Source of the DNA: Drosophila persimilis
Lineage: Eukaryota; Arthropoda; Insecta; Diptera; Drosophilidae
Length of the DNA stretch: 64,000 bases
Assembly: GCF_003286085.1 (NCBI RefSeq)
Contig: NW_020825331.1
Location: forward strand, 806,001-870,000
Reading direction: 5' to 3'
The notes beneath the pieces were generated by a model. The model made no database searches. It was given only the letters and a program-made list of their open reading frames with translations, and was not told where the DNA came from. A program made the position numbers and the translations under genes. How positions within the stretch are numbered: the first letter of the stretch is position 1; every line of letters begins with the position of its first letter. Positions 10,259 through 23,425 of the stretch are shown here, in pieces.

Positions 10259-12829
10259 TATATATCGTGGATGCCTAAAGCCAAGGGAATCCCTGAAATT
10301 TTCACTAGCAAACTCACGGTTTGGGCCTCGAAAGATAGGAATTTTCCTTTGGTTTTCTTTTGTTTTTCGTTTGCCCCCTTTTGGGGGCATAAGCCTCGAC
10401 AGGTCTAGGAATTGTTGGGGCGGTGGAGGGCCTGTCGGGGATGTTTCATTTTTTCATGTGGTGTTTTTCAGCGTGGTGTGGGACATTGGCCCAGTGAAGA
10501 GCATAAAATGCGCGAAGGATTAGCGGACAACAAGCGTGCAAAGCTCCGGGAGGAGGAGGTGCAGGAGGAGGGGTACGTGGTCGGTCTCCGGTCTCCGGGG
10601 GGTAGCTCCCTTTTGTATGGACACGCTCAATGGACGCTTTTAATGGCATTGAAAATGGTCGAGCAAGATCCGATGATGACCAAAAGCCCAGCCTTTTTGG
10701 GGAAGGGGAAGGGGGGGCGGGGTGGCACAGGGACTGTGGCTGGGGCAGCGATGGTGTCCAATTACGTCGCATAAACAATGCGTTTTTTATGGCGCTTGCG
10801 ATTATGGGAAAACAGAAGCAAAAGCAAAAGGCAAAAGGAGCACGAAGGAGCACGAAGGAGCGAAGGACCGAAGGAGCGGGGCAAAAGCAGATAAGCCTCA
10901 ACGACGCCACCGGCCACCGGCCACCGGCCACCGGCCGCCGCTGACGTATACGTGATTTTTTGATGCCTTCTGGCCCCAAATTCCATACATTATATAACAA
11001 CAAACGAACATGCAATCGAGCCGCGGCCGAGCGTTGTATCGTAAATGAATACCCTTTACGAGATGCCAAGGAACTTTACTCGGCGATTGCAACAGGATTG
11101 ATTGATTGATTGATTGATTCGGATGGCACAGAGTAAGTGATTAAGGGTACGATTTTATTGAAACCATTATGCCAAAATATATGCCCGCCTTGCTGTGTGT
11201 GAATACCCTCTATTTCTGTACAGTTTTCTGTGGAGTTTCGGGCCCATTCCCGGGGCACCGCGTCATTTTTGCGTATCGATGACGTCGACACAAAATTCCT
11301 TATATTATTTCTGGCATTGTTTGATGGCCTCACACACACACACACACACACACACATGGATAACTGGCTTTCTTGCTGTTTCATGTTTGCTGTTCTGTTG
11401 GTTTTCCTTTTGTGTGTATTTTGTTTGCCTTCCCCCCCCCCCCCCCCCCACCCTTTTATGGGGCTGCCCTTTGTCTTTGTTTGTTTCCGCTTCTGCTGCA
11501 TTTTCCACCCCCTTGTGGCCCCCTTGGCCACCCTCGTTTGACAGTGAAAACTAACGATACGGAAAAGTAAACGCACTGTGAGTAATATTAGTTTGTAATT
11601 TGATTTTATGCTTCTGTTTTCCACTCCCCAAGCAAAAATCTTTATGGACCCGCAATTCGGGGGCAATTCCAAATCAAAATAACCCCAGCGACCAAGCAAA
11701 GAACACATGGAAATGGATTTTTAGACTCTGCTGCTCGTTTCCGTATCCGTTTCCGTATCCTGTCAGCCATTGTCGCCAGCGGTAGAGCCAGAGCCACATC
11801 TTTGCCCGTTGCCTGCTCGAACCCCTCGTGTACTTGACATTAATGCACTGACAATTGCTTGGAACGAGAGCGAGTAAGCCACTTAAATTAATTTAATAGT
11901 CCCCCTTCGACTCTTCGACTCTTCGACTCAGAGTCCTGTGCCTTTGGCGGTTCTCGGAATGGCATAACATTCATAGGCCATAAAGAGGGGGGCTACGATG
12001 AACTGTGGATAGATCTCCCAAGGGCGGGGAGGTGGCTTTCACGGGGGACCTCTAGGAATTCCTTTGAAAATTCTTCCTCTAAATATTAAATATTTCAAAT
12101 ACTCTGCGGTTTTTTTTCTGCTTACAAGTTTGCTTTCGTTTGGGTTTTGTTGTTGTTGTTGGCCGCGTTTAAATGTGGCTTAAATTCTGTATCGACTTGT
12201 GGCCATCGCTGTCTAACTATGCAAATGATATGCCATTCTGTGCCTGTGCCTGTGCCTGTGTGTGTGCCTGTGTGTGTGTGTGTGTGTGATATCTGGATCA
12301 CTAATCTTAGATACAAACAATATATTCAAAAAGCGACCTAGATCCCAGCCAAAACCCCCCACAGAACAACAAGGATGGCGGATGGATAATAATAACAATG
12401 CTAAAAGTGAATGCCAAAGGGAGACGGAGGGAGAGAGAGGAATGGCTAAAAGGGAACAAGGATTCAGGGACCTCCTCTCTCGCTCTCTCCGGCTCTGGGA
12501 ATATTTCAAAAAATTACACTCGAAATGAAATGCACATTCCACAAAAAAAAAACTGAGAAAAACATCACTGAAAATGTGAATGACAATGGCAATTAGGGGG
12601 TGTGGCAGGAGGAGGGTGGAGGACAAGTGCATGGCACACAAAAGTGACACAAAAATGTGCTTAACCCTCTTCCCCTTCCTGATCCATCCATTAGCCCCGT
12701 TTGGCAAAAGGGAATTGAGACCCGAAGACCCGAAAACCAGCGAAGTGATGGCTTTTATGCCGATAGTGCCGATAGGGAAACCAAACTATCGGCATGAGCG
12801 AGTCCATCATTCAAATAGGAACTTGGTGC
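10259..12829. other. Non-coding spacer
   Basis: No supported gene. It contains CCGGCCA repeats (10911-10935), a GATT/TTGA tetranucleotide tract (11096-11119), CA (11331-11356), a C-run (about 11432-11449), and a TGTGCC/GT compound tract (12238-12288). The longest frames (10446-11069 and 11076-11708 minus) show no domain-like composition. Confidence 0.75.
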
Positions 12830-12908
12830 ACTTTACAGTAGTTGAACTCTTGACCTCTTCGCTCGTTCTCCAGCGAGTGCAAGTGCATTATTCGTTGCCT
12901 ACTTTTAT
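12830..12908 (-). mobile_element. Fragment of a monomeric tRNA-derived repeat related to the SINE-like element
   Basis: The minus strand starts AAAAGTAGGCAACGAAT, the same leader as SINE-like copy E at 59.7 kb. It continues with GCACTCGCTGGAGAACGAGC and a degenerate B box in AGAGTTCAACTACTG. The fragment is about 80 bp and lacks an A-rich tail. The match of leader plus B-box position to the 23.3-kb copy supports a common family. Confidence 0.5.
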
Positions 12909-14768
12909 GGGCCCGGGCCCGGGAGCCTTGCGCGTGTGTGTGTATGTGTGTGTGTGTGTCTCCTCAAAAACAAGCAAAAAATGCCCTGAAATTACCGTTA
13001 CCATCGATTGGGGTCAAGGGCGAGACTGCAAAAAAATTAAAAGGTAGCGTCAACCAAGCGACCCCCCCCCCCCCAGCCTAGGCCATTCTTTTCAGCCCTG
13101 ACATGACATGGGACAGTGCTGATAGGGGCCGGGAGGGGTTGGGGTTGGAGTTGGGGAGGGGTTGGTGGAAAGAACATGAAAGCGAATCAAGCGAAGCTAC
13201 AATTTGACTTTGTTCCGAATACCCTTCCGGATCAGCAATGGCCACAGTCTACACGAGGCTATGGTCCTCATGTTTTCAAGCAGATCTGAACAAGCACCCG
13301 TATCTCCTGCCTCGGTCTCCAGTCCCCTGCTCTAGTTCTGGCCCTCTCGCTGGTCTTTACTCGCTAATGCGGCAGCGAGACGTGCAACAAGAACTCAACC
13401 AGCAAGCAGCAATACGAGGTATTGATTAGGGGCAGCATAGCCCCTCTCTCCACCCTCATGACCCTCTTCAGTTAACTGATTATTGCTGAGGGAGCGCAGG
13501 GAGACGGAGTGGCAATTGGAAAAATTGTCAACGTGTCTGCAGCACAAGACGAAAATGCTGCTGACAAGGTCGGTGCCGCAGGAGCCGGACGGGTTGGGGG
13601 GGGGGGGGGTTGTAGTGGGGCTGGGGGCAACCTTCTTGTTTTGCAATAATTGCCACTGCGACAACAACAGCAGCAGCAAACAATTGACGATGACGTCGTC
13701 GTCGTTCGGTTTACCATTTTTCGTTTGTTTTATTGCGGCTTCTTTTGCTCAACAGCCAGGGGTGGGGTGGCCCCGAACATTGCTCATTTATATTGAGGAG
13801 GAGACCCAACCGCCAGGCCCTGGGCCAGCAATTTGTGTGTGCCTGCAGTGACCCAGTAACATGGAAAAGCACCGCAGTCGTAGGCCCAAGCCATGTATCC
13901 TCTTAGCTACCGCCCACCGCCCACCACCCACTTCTCTGGCGAACCCCTTAGCGGGGTGTCTTCCGCACAAATGCCTCCATTTGACCCACTTAAATGGCGT
14001 AATTTATGATTTTATAGTGTGAATTCTTTCTGGTTTTTCTTCGTTTTTGCCTTTTAAAAGGCAAAGTGGGCGCCCCCTGGCGGCGTTCGACTCAAGTGTA
14101 CAAACAGCCCAAAGGGGGGATGGGGAGGGCAACGGGGAAGCGTGTGTGGGGGGGGGTACAGAAAGAGTAATGGCCCCCGGTCTGAATGTCGAAGTTTCCT
14201 TTTCAGCCCGAACAGAACATTCGAGAATGGATTATGTGGCGCGAGTGGAGTTTTGGATACACTCGTAGGTGTGTAGAGCCCGAGAGAGAGAGAGAGAGGG
14301 AGAGGGAATGCAATGAAGATCTCAAACGACAAAGACTCTTCTGCCATGTGGGATATCGAGTATGGCAGGGGGGCCGGGCCGACTTTCTCGACTTTGGGAA
14401 CTCACAATTCTCTGGTATTTACGGCTTGGATCAAGCTCAAATGGCCAAGGACAATGTGTCCAGGCCAGAGCCTGTTTGGGGTTCTCTATCATGCAAAAGT
14501 GCCCTGGCACGATTTATGTTTTGTTAATTTTCTTGCCAAACTCCACTCCGGGGCGGCATGCCTGGTGGGGCAGAGAGCGAGGGAGAGTGTATGAGTCACA
14601 TGTGTATGTGGCATTTAGTCGAACAAAAGTTCCAGTGTCCAAGGGTTGGGGGGTGGGGGGGGAGGGACTTTGTAGTCGGATTGTTTTGCCTCGAAACTCT
14701 CGTATCTTATTATGTAAATGGATTTTTGGCTTACATTCAACAAAAGTCTCGAGTGGAGTGAAGTGGAG
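12909..14768. other. Non-coding spacer
   Basis: No supported gene. GT tract 12931-12959, C-run about 13063-13074, G-run about 13597-13609, GA tract 14282-14298. Open frames of about 120-150 codons (13483-13851, 14362-14814 plus) have no recognisable features. Confidence 0.75.
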
Positions 14769-14797
14769 GGGACTTACCTGCAAAAGGAAGAGAATTT
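14769..14797 (-). promoter_or_regulatory. Candidate recursive splice site 1 (minus strand)
   Basis: The minus strand reads TTCCTTTTGCAG|GTAAGT, with the junction between 14778 and 14777 and a pyrimidine tract immediately 5'. This is a strong 3' splice site fused to an optimal 5' splice site with no exon between. That is the defining form of Drosophila ratcheting (recursive) splice sites, which lie in introns usually tens of kilobases long. It is the third such site on this strand in the window, 13.2 kb beyond site 2. Confidence 0.7.
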
Positions 14798-16229
14798 ATG
14801 AAGTTCTTGGATAAGTGTGTGCAAAAAGGAAAACCCAAGCACCCCAAGGCAAAAAAAAAAAAAAGATTTCATATTAAATGCTGGCCAGCATGCAGAATGT
14901 TGAGCCAGATACAGATACCGAGAAGATGGCTGGAAATTTGCACATTTGTCCACAATAATTCGGGGGGGGATTATGCGGAAGGACATGGATCCATCCAAAT
15001 CCCTGCCATACGCAGCAGCTGTCGAAGCCATTAAATTGCCCATCAAAGACCCTCAAAAATAAATCTGCAATAATTTATATAAATTATACACATCTACTCG
15101 AATGTGTGTGTGTGTGTGTGTGTGTGTATCCTGCGGGGCATCCTTTGCAGGCGCTTGTCTCGATTAAAAGGTCCAGGGCCCCCGCCATCGTCTTCGGCTT
15201 GGTTTGTAGGCCATAAATTTTAAAATGAATTAATGGCAGATTCGGGATCCAAATGGCCTTAGACATACAGCCCAAAACCCCCAGCCGCAGCCGCGACATT
15301 GTGGCGCTCAATGGCCGATGGGTGGGTGGGTCGTGGGGGGGAGGGGGAGGGGGGCTGGGTGTGAGAATGAAACGAAATCAATTGAATTAATTATTGGCGC
15401 TTAATTGATTGAAACGAAGCGAGAGTTCTCTATTTTTCTCTGTGCCCTGTGCTCCACTTACGGCCCACCCCCCAGCCACTCAGCCACTCAGCCACTCAGC
15501 CCCTCAGCCCCTCAGCCACCTAGCCCCAATTTCCCCCCCCTGCAGTGTTGTTGCCAAATAGAGCGTATTTTAGCCAAAAGCCAGGCAATGCTCTCGACTC
15601 TACGTTACCCTTTAGTGGCAGGAGGAAGAGCCACTGAAATTCGACCTAAAACCTGTCCCAAAAACTCGTTCCCCCTTCACTCCTTGTTGGCATTTTTTGG
15701 GCAATTCTGTTGTTGATTTTCTCTTAAACGTTCTTCATTTGAATGCAATTTTGTCTGGCATCTCTCTCCCTCATTCCATTATGCGATTTGTGTGCATGAA
15801 TATTCCACCCATCACGGGGTGGGATCAACTGAATTTAAATCTGAAATTAGTTGAATTGTGGGGTCCATTTCGTAGGGGAGAATGTGGGTGGCGGGGGCAG
15901 GAGGAGAGCCCAAATAAACTGAAAAGCACTAGAGGAAGATGATAGTGGAAAATGGAAAGTGGAAAGTGGAAAGTGCCTCCCCCCCTAATTCATTTATCCC
16001 ATTCAGTTCACACCGATTTCTCTGATTTACCAAAGGAGTTGCTTGGGTCTCGAAACGTTTGCTCAAAGGATCCAACAACATTGCTGTTTGTGCAATTATT
16101 TAAGCAAATATTGTGCACATTTGTCGTACATTTTGCGGCAGAAAATGATAGTGGTTCTTGGGAGGAAACGATTGAGAGGCGAAGCTCTTCTTTGGCCAGC
16201 GCAATGACCGATGGAAACTACTTATATTT
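14798..16229. other. Non-coding spacer
   Basis: No supported gene. It holds an A-run (14851-14864), a GT tract (15102-15127), a G-rich block (about 15318-15360) and six or so CAGCCACT/CAGCCCCT octamers (15476-15526). Confidence 0.75.
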
Positions 16230-17260
16230 TTCTTTATTCCCAATTAATTTTATTTAATTTTTTACGCACTTAGTCACTGAAAAGTAGCAATATATTATTT
16301 TTTTTAGCTTTTATGTACATACATTTTTTTAGTTTTCTTTTTAATTTTATTTCTTTGTCTTTGTCTTTTATTTTTATTTTTTATTAATTTATGTATTCGC
16401 AGTTTTATTTTAGATTCTTTGTTTTATATATTTTTTTATTTTTCTTATTTGTTTTTAATTCTTTTTTTTACAAATTTTTAATATATATTAGTTGCTATAT
16501 ATTTGTTTCTTTTTCATTTAAGTTTTTTTTTTTACTCATTTTTATTGCTATGTATTAATTTTTTAAATTTAATTGTGTATTCGTAATTGTTATTTTGTCT
16601 TCTATATATTAAATATTAATTTTTATATATTTTATTCCTTTTCATTTAAGTTTTTTTTTTGTATTTTTAATTAATTTTTTTTAAATAAAATTAGTTAATG
16701 TATTTGCAATTGTTGCTTTAGCTTCCTTGTATTATTTATTAATTTTTATATATTTTTATCTTTTTTATTTAAGTTTTTTCTGTTGTTTTTACTCAGTTTT
16801 TAAAGGTGGAATTTTTTTAAAACTTAATTTGTGTACATGCAATTGTTATTTTGGCCTTTAATAATTAAAGATTCATTTTTATATATTTTATTACTTTTCA
16901 TTCAGATTTTTTTAATAATTTTTTTAATTGTAATTTGTGTTTTATTGTTTTATATATTGATTTTTATACACTTTTTCTTTTTGATCTAAGTTTTTTTATT
17001 TTTACTAATTTTTATTGATATGCATTTTTTTTTTTAATTAATTTGTGTATTCCCAATTGTTATTTTGGCTTCTTTATATGAAGTAATTTTTTTTTTTTAA
17101 TTTTTAAATTCTATTCATTAAGGTTTCTTTTTTAATTTTTATTTTTTAATGAAATTAATTAATTTTATATATATTCTTTTTTTCTTTTTTGTTTTTATTT
17201 TTTCTAAGTTATGCAAATTAAGTTTGTTTCATTTTTAATTTAATTTTTGTATAATCTTCA
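16230..17260. repeat. AT-rich degenerate tandem array
   Basis: About 1 kb of T-rich DNA in which a unit of roughly 110-135 bp recurs. The unit contains TGTATTCGYAATTGTTATTT, then TTTTTATATATTTTATT, then CATTTAAGTTTTTT. Recognisable starts are near 16392, 16576, 16700, 16833 and 17046. The copies are strongly diverged. No gene is present. It may behave as a scaffold/matrix-attachment-like or late-replicating block, but this is only composition-based. Confidence 0.65.
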
Positions 17261-20200
17261 TTAGTTCTGACGCATATACGAGTATGTATAGTATTTTGTT
17301 AGCTCGTTTTTAAGGTATTGAATGGCATTCCCCTTTTTCGCTGATGCAATACTTGACCCATTTCGTTCTGTTATTCTCTGGTTTGTCGTTTCTTTACCCT
17401 TTTATCGCGTCTTAGTTGTCCCCAATTTTCATTGAATTTCAATGATGTACCTCGACCGTAGCCTTTCCCTTTATCCCCTTTATGCCCATCCTCTGGCGTA
17501 CCTGTAGCTTTGATATTCTCTATTCCTCTCCCTCCCCCTCTGTAGCCCTCTCTTCCTGTCCCACTGTCTCCATCGATGTGTGTGCTGCGTGTTCTCCAGC
17601 TGTGTTTTAGGTCGCCTTTCGCTAAACGTTTGCAATTGCAAAAACAGCACAAAACAAGAATCAAAAGGAACTGCAGTTTTCTCACACACACTCCCCCCCT
17701 GCCCCCCCCCGCTCTCCTTCTTCATCAATCCGTGTCCCCCGTCTCGCTCCTCTCGGGCTTCCCCTCTCTCTCGCTCGCTCATTCGAAATGTGCCAAATGG
17801 CAACGTGGCAGCAAACAAGCGGCACAGACACTCGTTCGCCCTCGTTCATGCCCCATGCCCATCATGCCCATCATGCCCCATGCCCCATGCCCAATGCCCA
17901 TCATGCAAGTTCCTCCCATCAAACCTGTGCCATCATTCAGTCATGCGGTTGCCGCAGTGTTGCAAGCTTTCCGGCATTGCTGCTGCTGTGCCTCTCTGTC
18001 TCTGGCTCAGTCTCCCTCCCTCCAACCCTCCTTGCTGCTGCTGCTGCTGCTGCTGCATGGGTGGTGCATGCCGCTGCCGTCACTCCTGACTGACGTCGTT
18101 TGGCGGCGGCGGCGGCCAGCGCACGTTGACCTTATTTGCATGTGCGCGGATCAATTCTTGGCAACACACACACACACCTATGCCTCCCCCCCTCAACCCA
18201 ATGGTGCCCCCACCCCCCACCGCCCTTGTGGTTGAAGAGGGTGGAGGCTTGGGGGAGGTGGCACAGCCAACAAATTGAAACGAATTCTCGTATTGGAGTT
18301 CGAATTGCAATTGAAATTGGTTGCACCACTGCAGTGAGGTGGCAGGGGCGCGGTGCAACCGGAAACGACGGGGGTATTCTCGCTTTTATTGCGGCCAAAG
18401 TTTTCTCTCTCTCTCTCTGTCTCTCTCTCTCTCTCTCTGTTGATTATTGTTGGCGGCGGTGGCGGTGGCTCCTCCGGAGGCTTCGGCGGCGTTGATTTAA
18501 TGCAAAAAGCCGACAGCCGGCGGCAGAAGCAGCGCAGCCCGCGTCCGTATCCGCGTCGACTTGCCATTAAAGCAGCAGCAGCGGCAGCACCGGCAGCAGC
18601 GGCATAAGAAGGCATTGCCACAGCACTGGCAGAGGAAGCATTGAAACGTTGCAATGGCAGAAGAAGCAGCACTGAAACGATGCACTAGCAGTGTGCCAGT
18701 GGCGGCCAGCGGTGGGGCAGGGGGGGGCAGGGGGCAACAAAGTAGAAAAAAAAAATAGTTAAAAGGCGCTTCTAAGTAAATAACTGGGTTTATGGGTCGA
18801 TTGGGTGCACCAAATCGTGGGCAAAAACCGACAGCGAAACACATGCAGACCCCTAAAACGAAGGTGGAAAAGAGATAGTCCGCCGAGAAAGAGAATGCCA
18901 TCAAATGGGAATACAAATTGATGAATAAATTCGTACAGCATTTTCGATATTTCGTCTTTAAGCAATCAAACGGACCAGCGACAGGCCACGCCCAAAAATC
19001 ATCTCAAACGAATGAGAATGTTTGGGAAAAGGTGATATAAGAAGGGGGGGCTTTATATGGAATATAATTCCAAAAGATGGACAGATACATATATCATATG
19101 GGGCTTCCATTCGAGTCTCAAGGATGGAGAGAAACTTCAGAGGAAGGCCCTCGTTTCTAAGGAGAATTGATCATCCATAGGATCATAGGATCATCCATCA
19201 TCATAGGAGGACTCTTAGGAGTCCTTCAGAGGCAGCTTGGGACCAATGACAATGATTTGATTGCACTGCATAGACTTTTGCAGCCGCTCAAACCCAACTT
19301 CAAGGCACCTTTTGCACTCCTCTGAACCGATGGTTCAATCTCCCGAAAAACCAGGCTAAAAATCGTGAAACGGAAAGGTCTATGGACTATGGACTTCACA
19401 CCCCTTGTTCCATCAACTGGGATCTTTTCCAGAGCCACTTTAGAGCAAATTATTTTTCAATTATAGTTCTATGGCTGCCAGGCAATTTTTTAAGATGAAA
19501 TTTGAAAAAGAAATTGCGAGCAGCACACGAGGAGGAGTAGCATATGTGGGGAAATGGAATTAGTAATGAAGTTTTCCCAATGCTTTATACGGCATCGCCG
19601 TCTCCTCTCCATGGGCAACGCACTCCGCGAACTCCGTGCCGCCTCGCCGCGAAAGTCGTGTAATTGCGTTTGGGCCGGGCGCCTCTCTGATTTCTCCGAT
19701 TTCTACGAGTGGTTCGCGGATCGACGAGCGACGAGTGACGAGCGACGAGCGACGAGCGCGCGGTGCCTGTGTGAAGTGCATTTTCAAGTGAAATTGAAAT
19801 GGAATGCCAAGAGGGTTGCTGGCGGGACATGCGGCCCCATGGCAACCCAATCCATGGTGGAAATTGGAAATAAAACATTTCATTTAACAGTGCAAAAAGT
19901 TCATATAAGAAAATCGCAATAAATGTTAACAGCAACAACCGCACAATGCCCGATATACACACCCATATTTATGTACAAATATATCTACCTTTGAACCTGC
20001 ATAATATAGGGGAAACGAGTACGGCATGCGGGAAAATTAAATTCAATTTATTGGCTGCTCGGCAGAGAACTTCAACTATTAATTGCGTCAAATTGAAGAG
20101 CGGAAATTGAATTGAAGTCGAAAACAAGCTCGAAATTAAATTCCAAATGAGCTAATTGCAAAAGATATCCATCAGATATTTATGAGAGAGTTTTCCATGG

Positions 20201-21172
20201 GCCCCCAAAAGGGTTGGCTTTAGTTTAATAGAATTGAAAGGGCAATGTGGGGGGCCAGCCGAGGACTACTAGACAGGATAGGACAGGAGACAGTAGAGTA
20301 CTGTGGACTATGCTGATAAGGTTCTGGCCACCTTCCGAAGGAATGTCCATGAGGTTAAGACTTAAAGGACTCTCTTGGACGATGCTGATGAGGTGCTGGT
20401 CACCTCTGGAGTCGGCTTACCGATCATCCATGGCCTCAAAACGAGTATTCTGTTTCTTTGAGTGCAAATACGAATAGTCTGTCCTTGGTCCTTGGTCCTT
20501 GGTCGTCCCAACCGGATGGACATTCACTCCGAATTCCTCTCGCCAAACTTCAGCGAATGGCGGGACGCCCTTTGTTGCGGGGCGACAAACCCGTAATGAT
20601 CTTTGCGAAAACTTTCGAAATTCAGATTCAAATGTTTCGCAATCAAAACTTAAGAGACTTTTGCCTTAATTTTGTTGCCCAGCATTTCATTTTGTTTTTG
20701 ACTTTGGCTTCGGTCATAAAACCAAGTTCAAAACGCGCGAAGACGGCGGATGGCGGGATGGTTGGGTTCGGGATGGGCTGGGATGGGCCGGGAATGGCCG
20801 GGGAGCATGGAATATGGCATGACCCGCTGCACTAATGTCACACTCTCACAGAGACTCAAGTGCAAGCGCACACACACACACATGTATACAGGGACGTATA
20901 CAAATGGATTCAGGCAGTCTGCCAGACGACATCGTGGAGTATTTCTCAACTCAAGCAGCGCCAAATGCAAACAAACAAACAAAGTTAGCGCTTGCATATG
21001 TGTGCATGTATCTGTGTATCTATGTGTGTGCAAATGTAAAGCATAAGATAGACAATTACACTTCTGCCACTGCCACTGCGGCGCAGAGCGTGCGAGGGTG
21101 CAGCAGCAGAAACAGCATTTAGATAAACGCTAAAAGGTAAATGAACTTTATCAACCGAGCAAGAAACGAGGT

Positions 21173-21211
<39 letters not shown>

Positions 21212-22188
21212 TACACAGATACACACAGATACATAACTGCAATTGCAACTCATTGTGTGCCCCCCCGCTCCGCCACCGTGTAGGTGTGCCCCTTTGGGGC
21301 AGGACGGGCAGGCATCCTTTTGCGTTTTTGGCTTATGAAATTGAATTGCTGCATCTGTATCTGAGTGTGTGTATCTGTGTGTGGTATTTCCAGATCTTTT
21401 GGGAACTTGTGGAGTGTTGAAAGCGTATATCTATACAATTTATAAATAATAAATCAACAGTCTACCTCCTACCCCAAGCACCCCATTATGTGGCATGCAT
21501 TTTTCATTTTATTGTTTAAAGAAAAGCACAGGCCAGTCTTTAGGTGGAATCTTTTGGAATCTGTTGCTGTTTCTATCAAAAACCCTCCTCCAGGAGTGCC
21601 CTGCCCCGCCCCGCCCTGCCTAAAATTTGTACAAATTCTACTTCCTAAATATATAGAAATCTGCACATTCCATTCCACCCCAGAGACATCCATTATGTGT
21701 TCCATATACCCATATCCTTAAATGCATATCTTTTCCATTTTCAAGTTGACATTTCAGCTGCAAGCGAGTACGAGTAGGAGTAGCGAGTGGGAGTAACGAG
21801 TAGAAGTACAGGCGGCCAAAATGGTACAAAAATATATGCAAAAATTCAAAGAAAATAAAAAATAAAAGAGAGGAGCCCAGAGTGGAAGTGGAAGTGGAAA
21901 TGGAAGTTGAACAAACGACAAACAGAGTGAAATGCAGATGCAGCTGGCAACAGATTTTCCCTCCGACTGCAGTAATAAATGATAAACAAGTGCAAGCTGG
22001 CCAAACGGGCGTGACTCTGGGCCTCAACGACTGGGTTTTTGATATTGAAAACTGCTGCTGCTGCTGCTGCTGCTCCTGCCACTCATGGTTCCACTCCTCT
22101 GTAATCCCTTCGTCCTGGTTCTGGTTCTGGTTCTGGTACTGTTTCTGGTGCAAAGCTAAGCAAATGTTGCCTCTCTTTGCTGCACATG

Positions 22189-22230
<42 letters not shown>

Positions 22231-22969
22231 TTTTCACACTTTTGCATTATTTATGCAGGGAACTAGGGTATCTGAGTGGGTATTTTCTATGGCTGAGAAT
22301 CTCCAAAAGCGTGGTACAGTCAACGAAACGGACTACCCCTCCGGGGCTTCACAGCGAGACCCTACGCGGAGAACTGAGATCTTTGGCTCTGCTCTTGAGC
22401 GGTGGTAGATCCGGGGGATAGGTACCTCTCCTTTGAAGAGGGAGATCCAACCACGACCGAGACCCCCTTCAAGCGCAACATCCCCGTGTGCTGTGGTGGC
22501 ATCCCAGGGCCCGTCGGTGCCTGGTACGTGCCATGAAAATGCAACGACAGCTGCTCCTGGAGCTGAAAATACATACTATATATGCATTTATTCCCTTTGC
22601 ATATTGTAAATGCCTCATGCCTCGTGTCAAACTTCTAATTAACCCCGTAATTCATGCAACCACAGACGAGTCGAGTCGAGTCGAGTCGACTGCTTGCCAT
22701 TATTGTTTGTTCGGCTCTGGGTAATTGTCGAGCAGAGCAGGGCAGAACAGAACAGAATAGTCAGCAGAATAAGTGGGAAACGTGAGCCGGCAAATAACCC
22801 ACAAATTGATCCAATTTGTACGCAAAAAACAAAAGACAAATAAATATATCTACGAGCCATGTTTCAACGTAGAAAAAGATATAAGTGTGGGCTTTATCCT
22901 TTCGGTTTCAAGCAGTTTATTACGGTTTTATCCGTCAGCGCGTTCTCGCTGTCTTAAGCCACGTGCACC
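17261..22969. other. Non-coding spacer with GC-rich trinucleotide patches
   Basis: No supported gene. ATGCCC/CATGCCCC repeats (17848-17905), CTG tract (about 18033-18057), CT-rich tract (18401-18440), CAG/CGG-rich patch (18565-18605), CGACGAG octamer-like repeats (19720-19762), CA (21174-21209), CTG (22052-22074), TTCTGG (22116-22137), GT (22192-22229) and TCGAG pentamers (22669-22690). A short coding-like frame with a stop at 22531-22533 (from about 22396) is mentioned among the findings. Confidence 0.7.
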
Positions 22970-23049
22970 CCTCTCGCTCTTCCTTCCAGCGAGTAGCTTC
23001 TGCGCGAGCCCTCTCGCTCTTCCTTCCAGCGAGTAGCTTCTGCGCGAGC
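22970..23049. repeat. Two perfect 40-bp tandem copies containing CAGCGAGTAG
   Basis: The 40-bp block starting CCTCTCGCTCTTCCTTCC and containing CAGCGAGTAGCTTCTGCGCG occurs at 22970 and again at 23010. A third partial copy of the CGAGTAGCT part follows. Its reverse complement (TACTCGCTGGAAGGAAGAGC) resembles the A-box half of the monomeric tRNA-like fragment at 12.9 kb, so it may be a locally duplicated piece of that family. Confidence 0.8.
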
Positions 23050-23260
23050 GAGTAGCTGCGCAACCGTGGCTTACTTTGTGCTTGCTGGAAATCACTATAT
23101 GGCATACTTCATACAAAATGATTAATGCCATCAAATCAAGTCAGCTTTCGACTGAAGATTGAGCACCGATACCGAATCTTTAAATCTCAGAGGTAGCCAC
23201 AAAGCGAAGGCCTTCCATTGTTTATGGTGTGTACAGCAAAATTCCTGTTGCCCTGCCCCT

Positions 23261-23425
23261 GAAAGTAGGCAACAAGTAGGCAAAATGGAGCACAAAATAC
23301 ACCCGCACTCGCTGAAGTTCAGCGTGTGTTCGAGACGAGAGGTCCAGAGTTCGAATACTGGCTGCGGCAGACGAAAGTCCTCAGAAATATTTTCTTTTTT
23401 CGTCTTTTTCTCACTGTTCAAACCT
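23261..23425 (+). mobile_element. Monomeric tRNA-derived SINE-like fragment
   Basis: The plus strand begins GAAAGTAGGCAAC, then has CACTCGCTGAAGTTCAGCG (a D-arm-like hairpin, CGCTG/CAGCG), GTGTTCGAGACGAGAGGTCC, and a B-box-like GAGTTCGAATACTGG at 23346-23360. The leader and CACTCGCTG..CAGCG section recur on the minus strand at 31.38-31.42 kb. The T-stem pairs only partly, so it is not a tRNA gene. T-rich sequence follows (TTTTCTTTTTTCG), which would be a Pol III terminator. Confidence 0.55.

Noticed and set aside
17576..18235. 219-codon plus-strand frame
   Set aside because: Built from CA, CTG, ATGCCC and C-run simple repeats; overlapping frames are open for the same reason.
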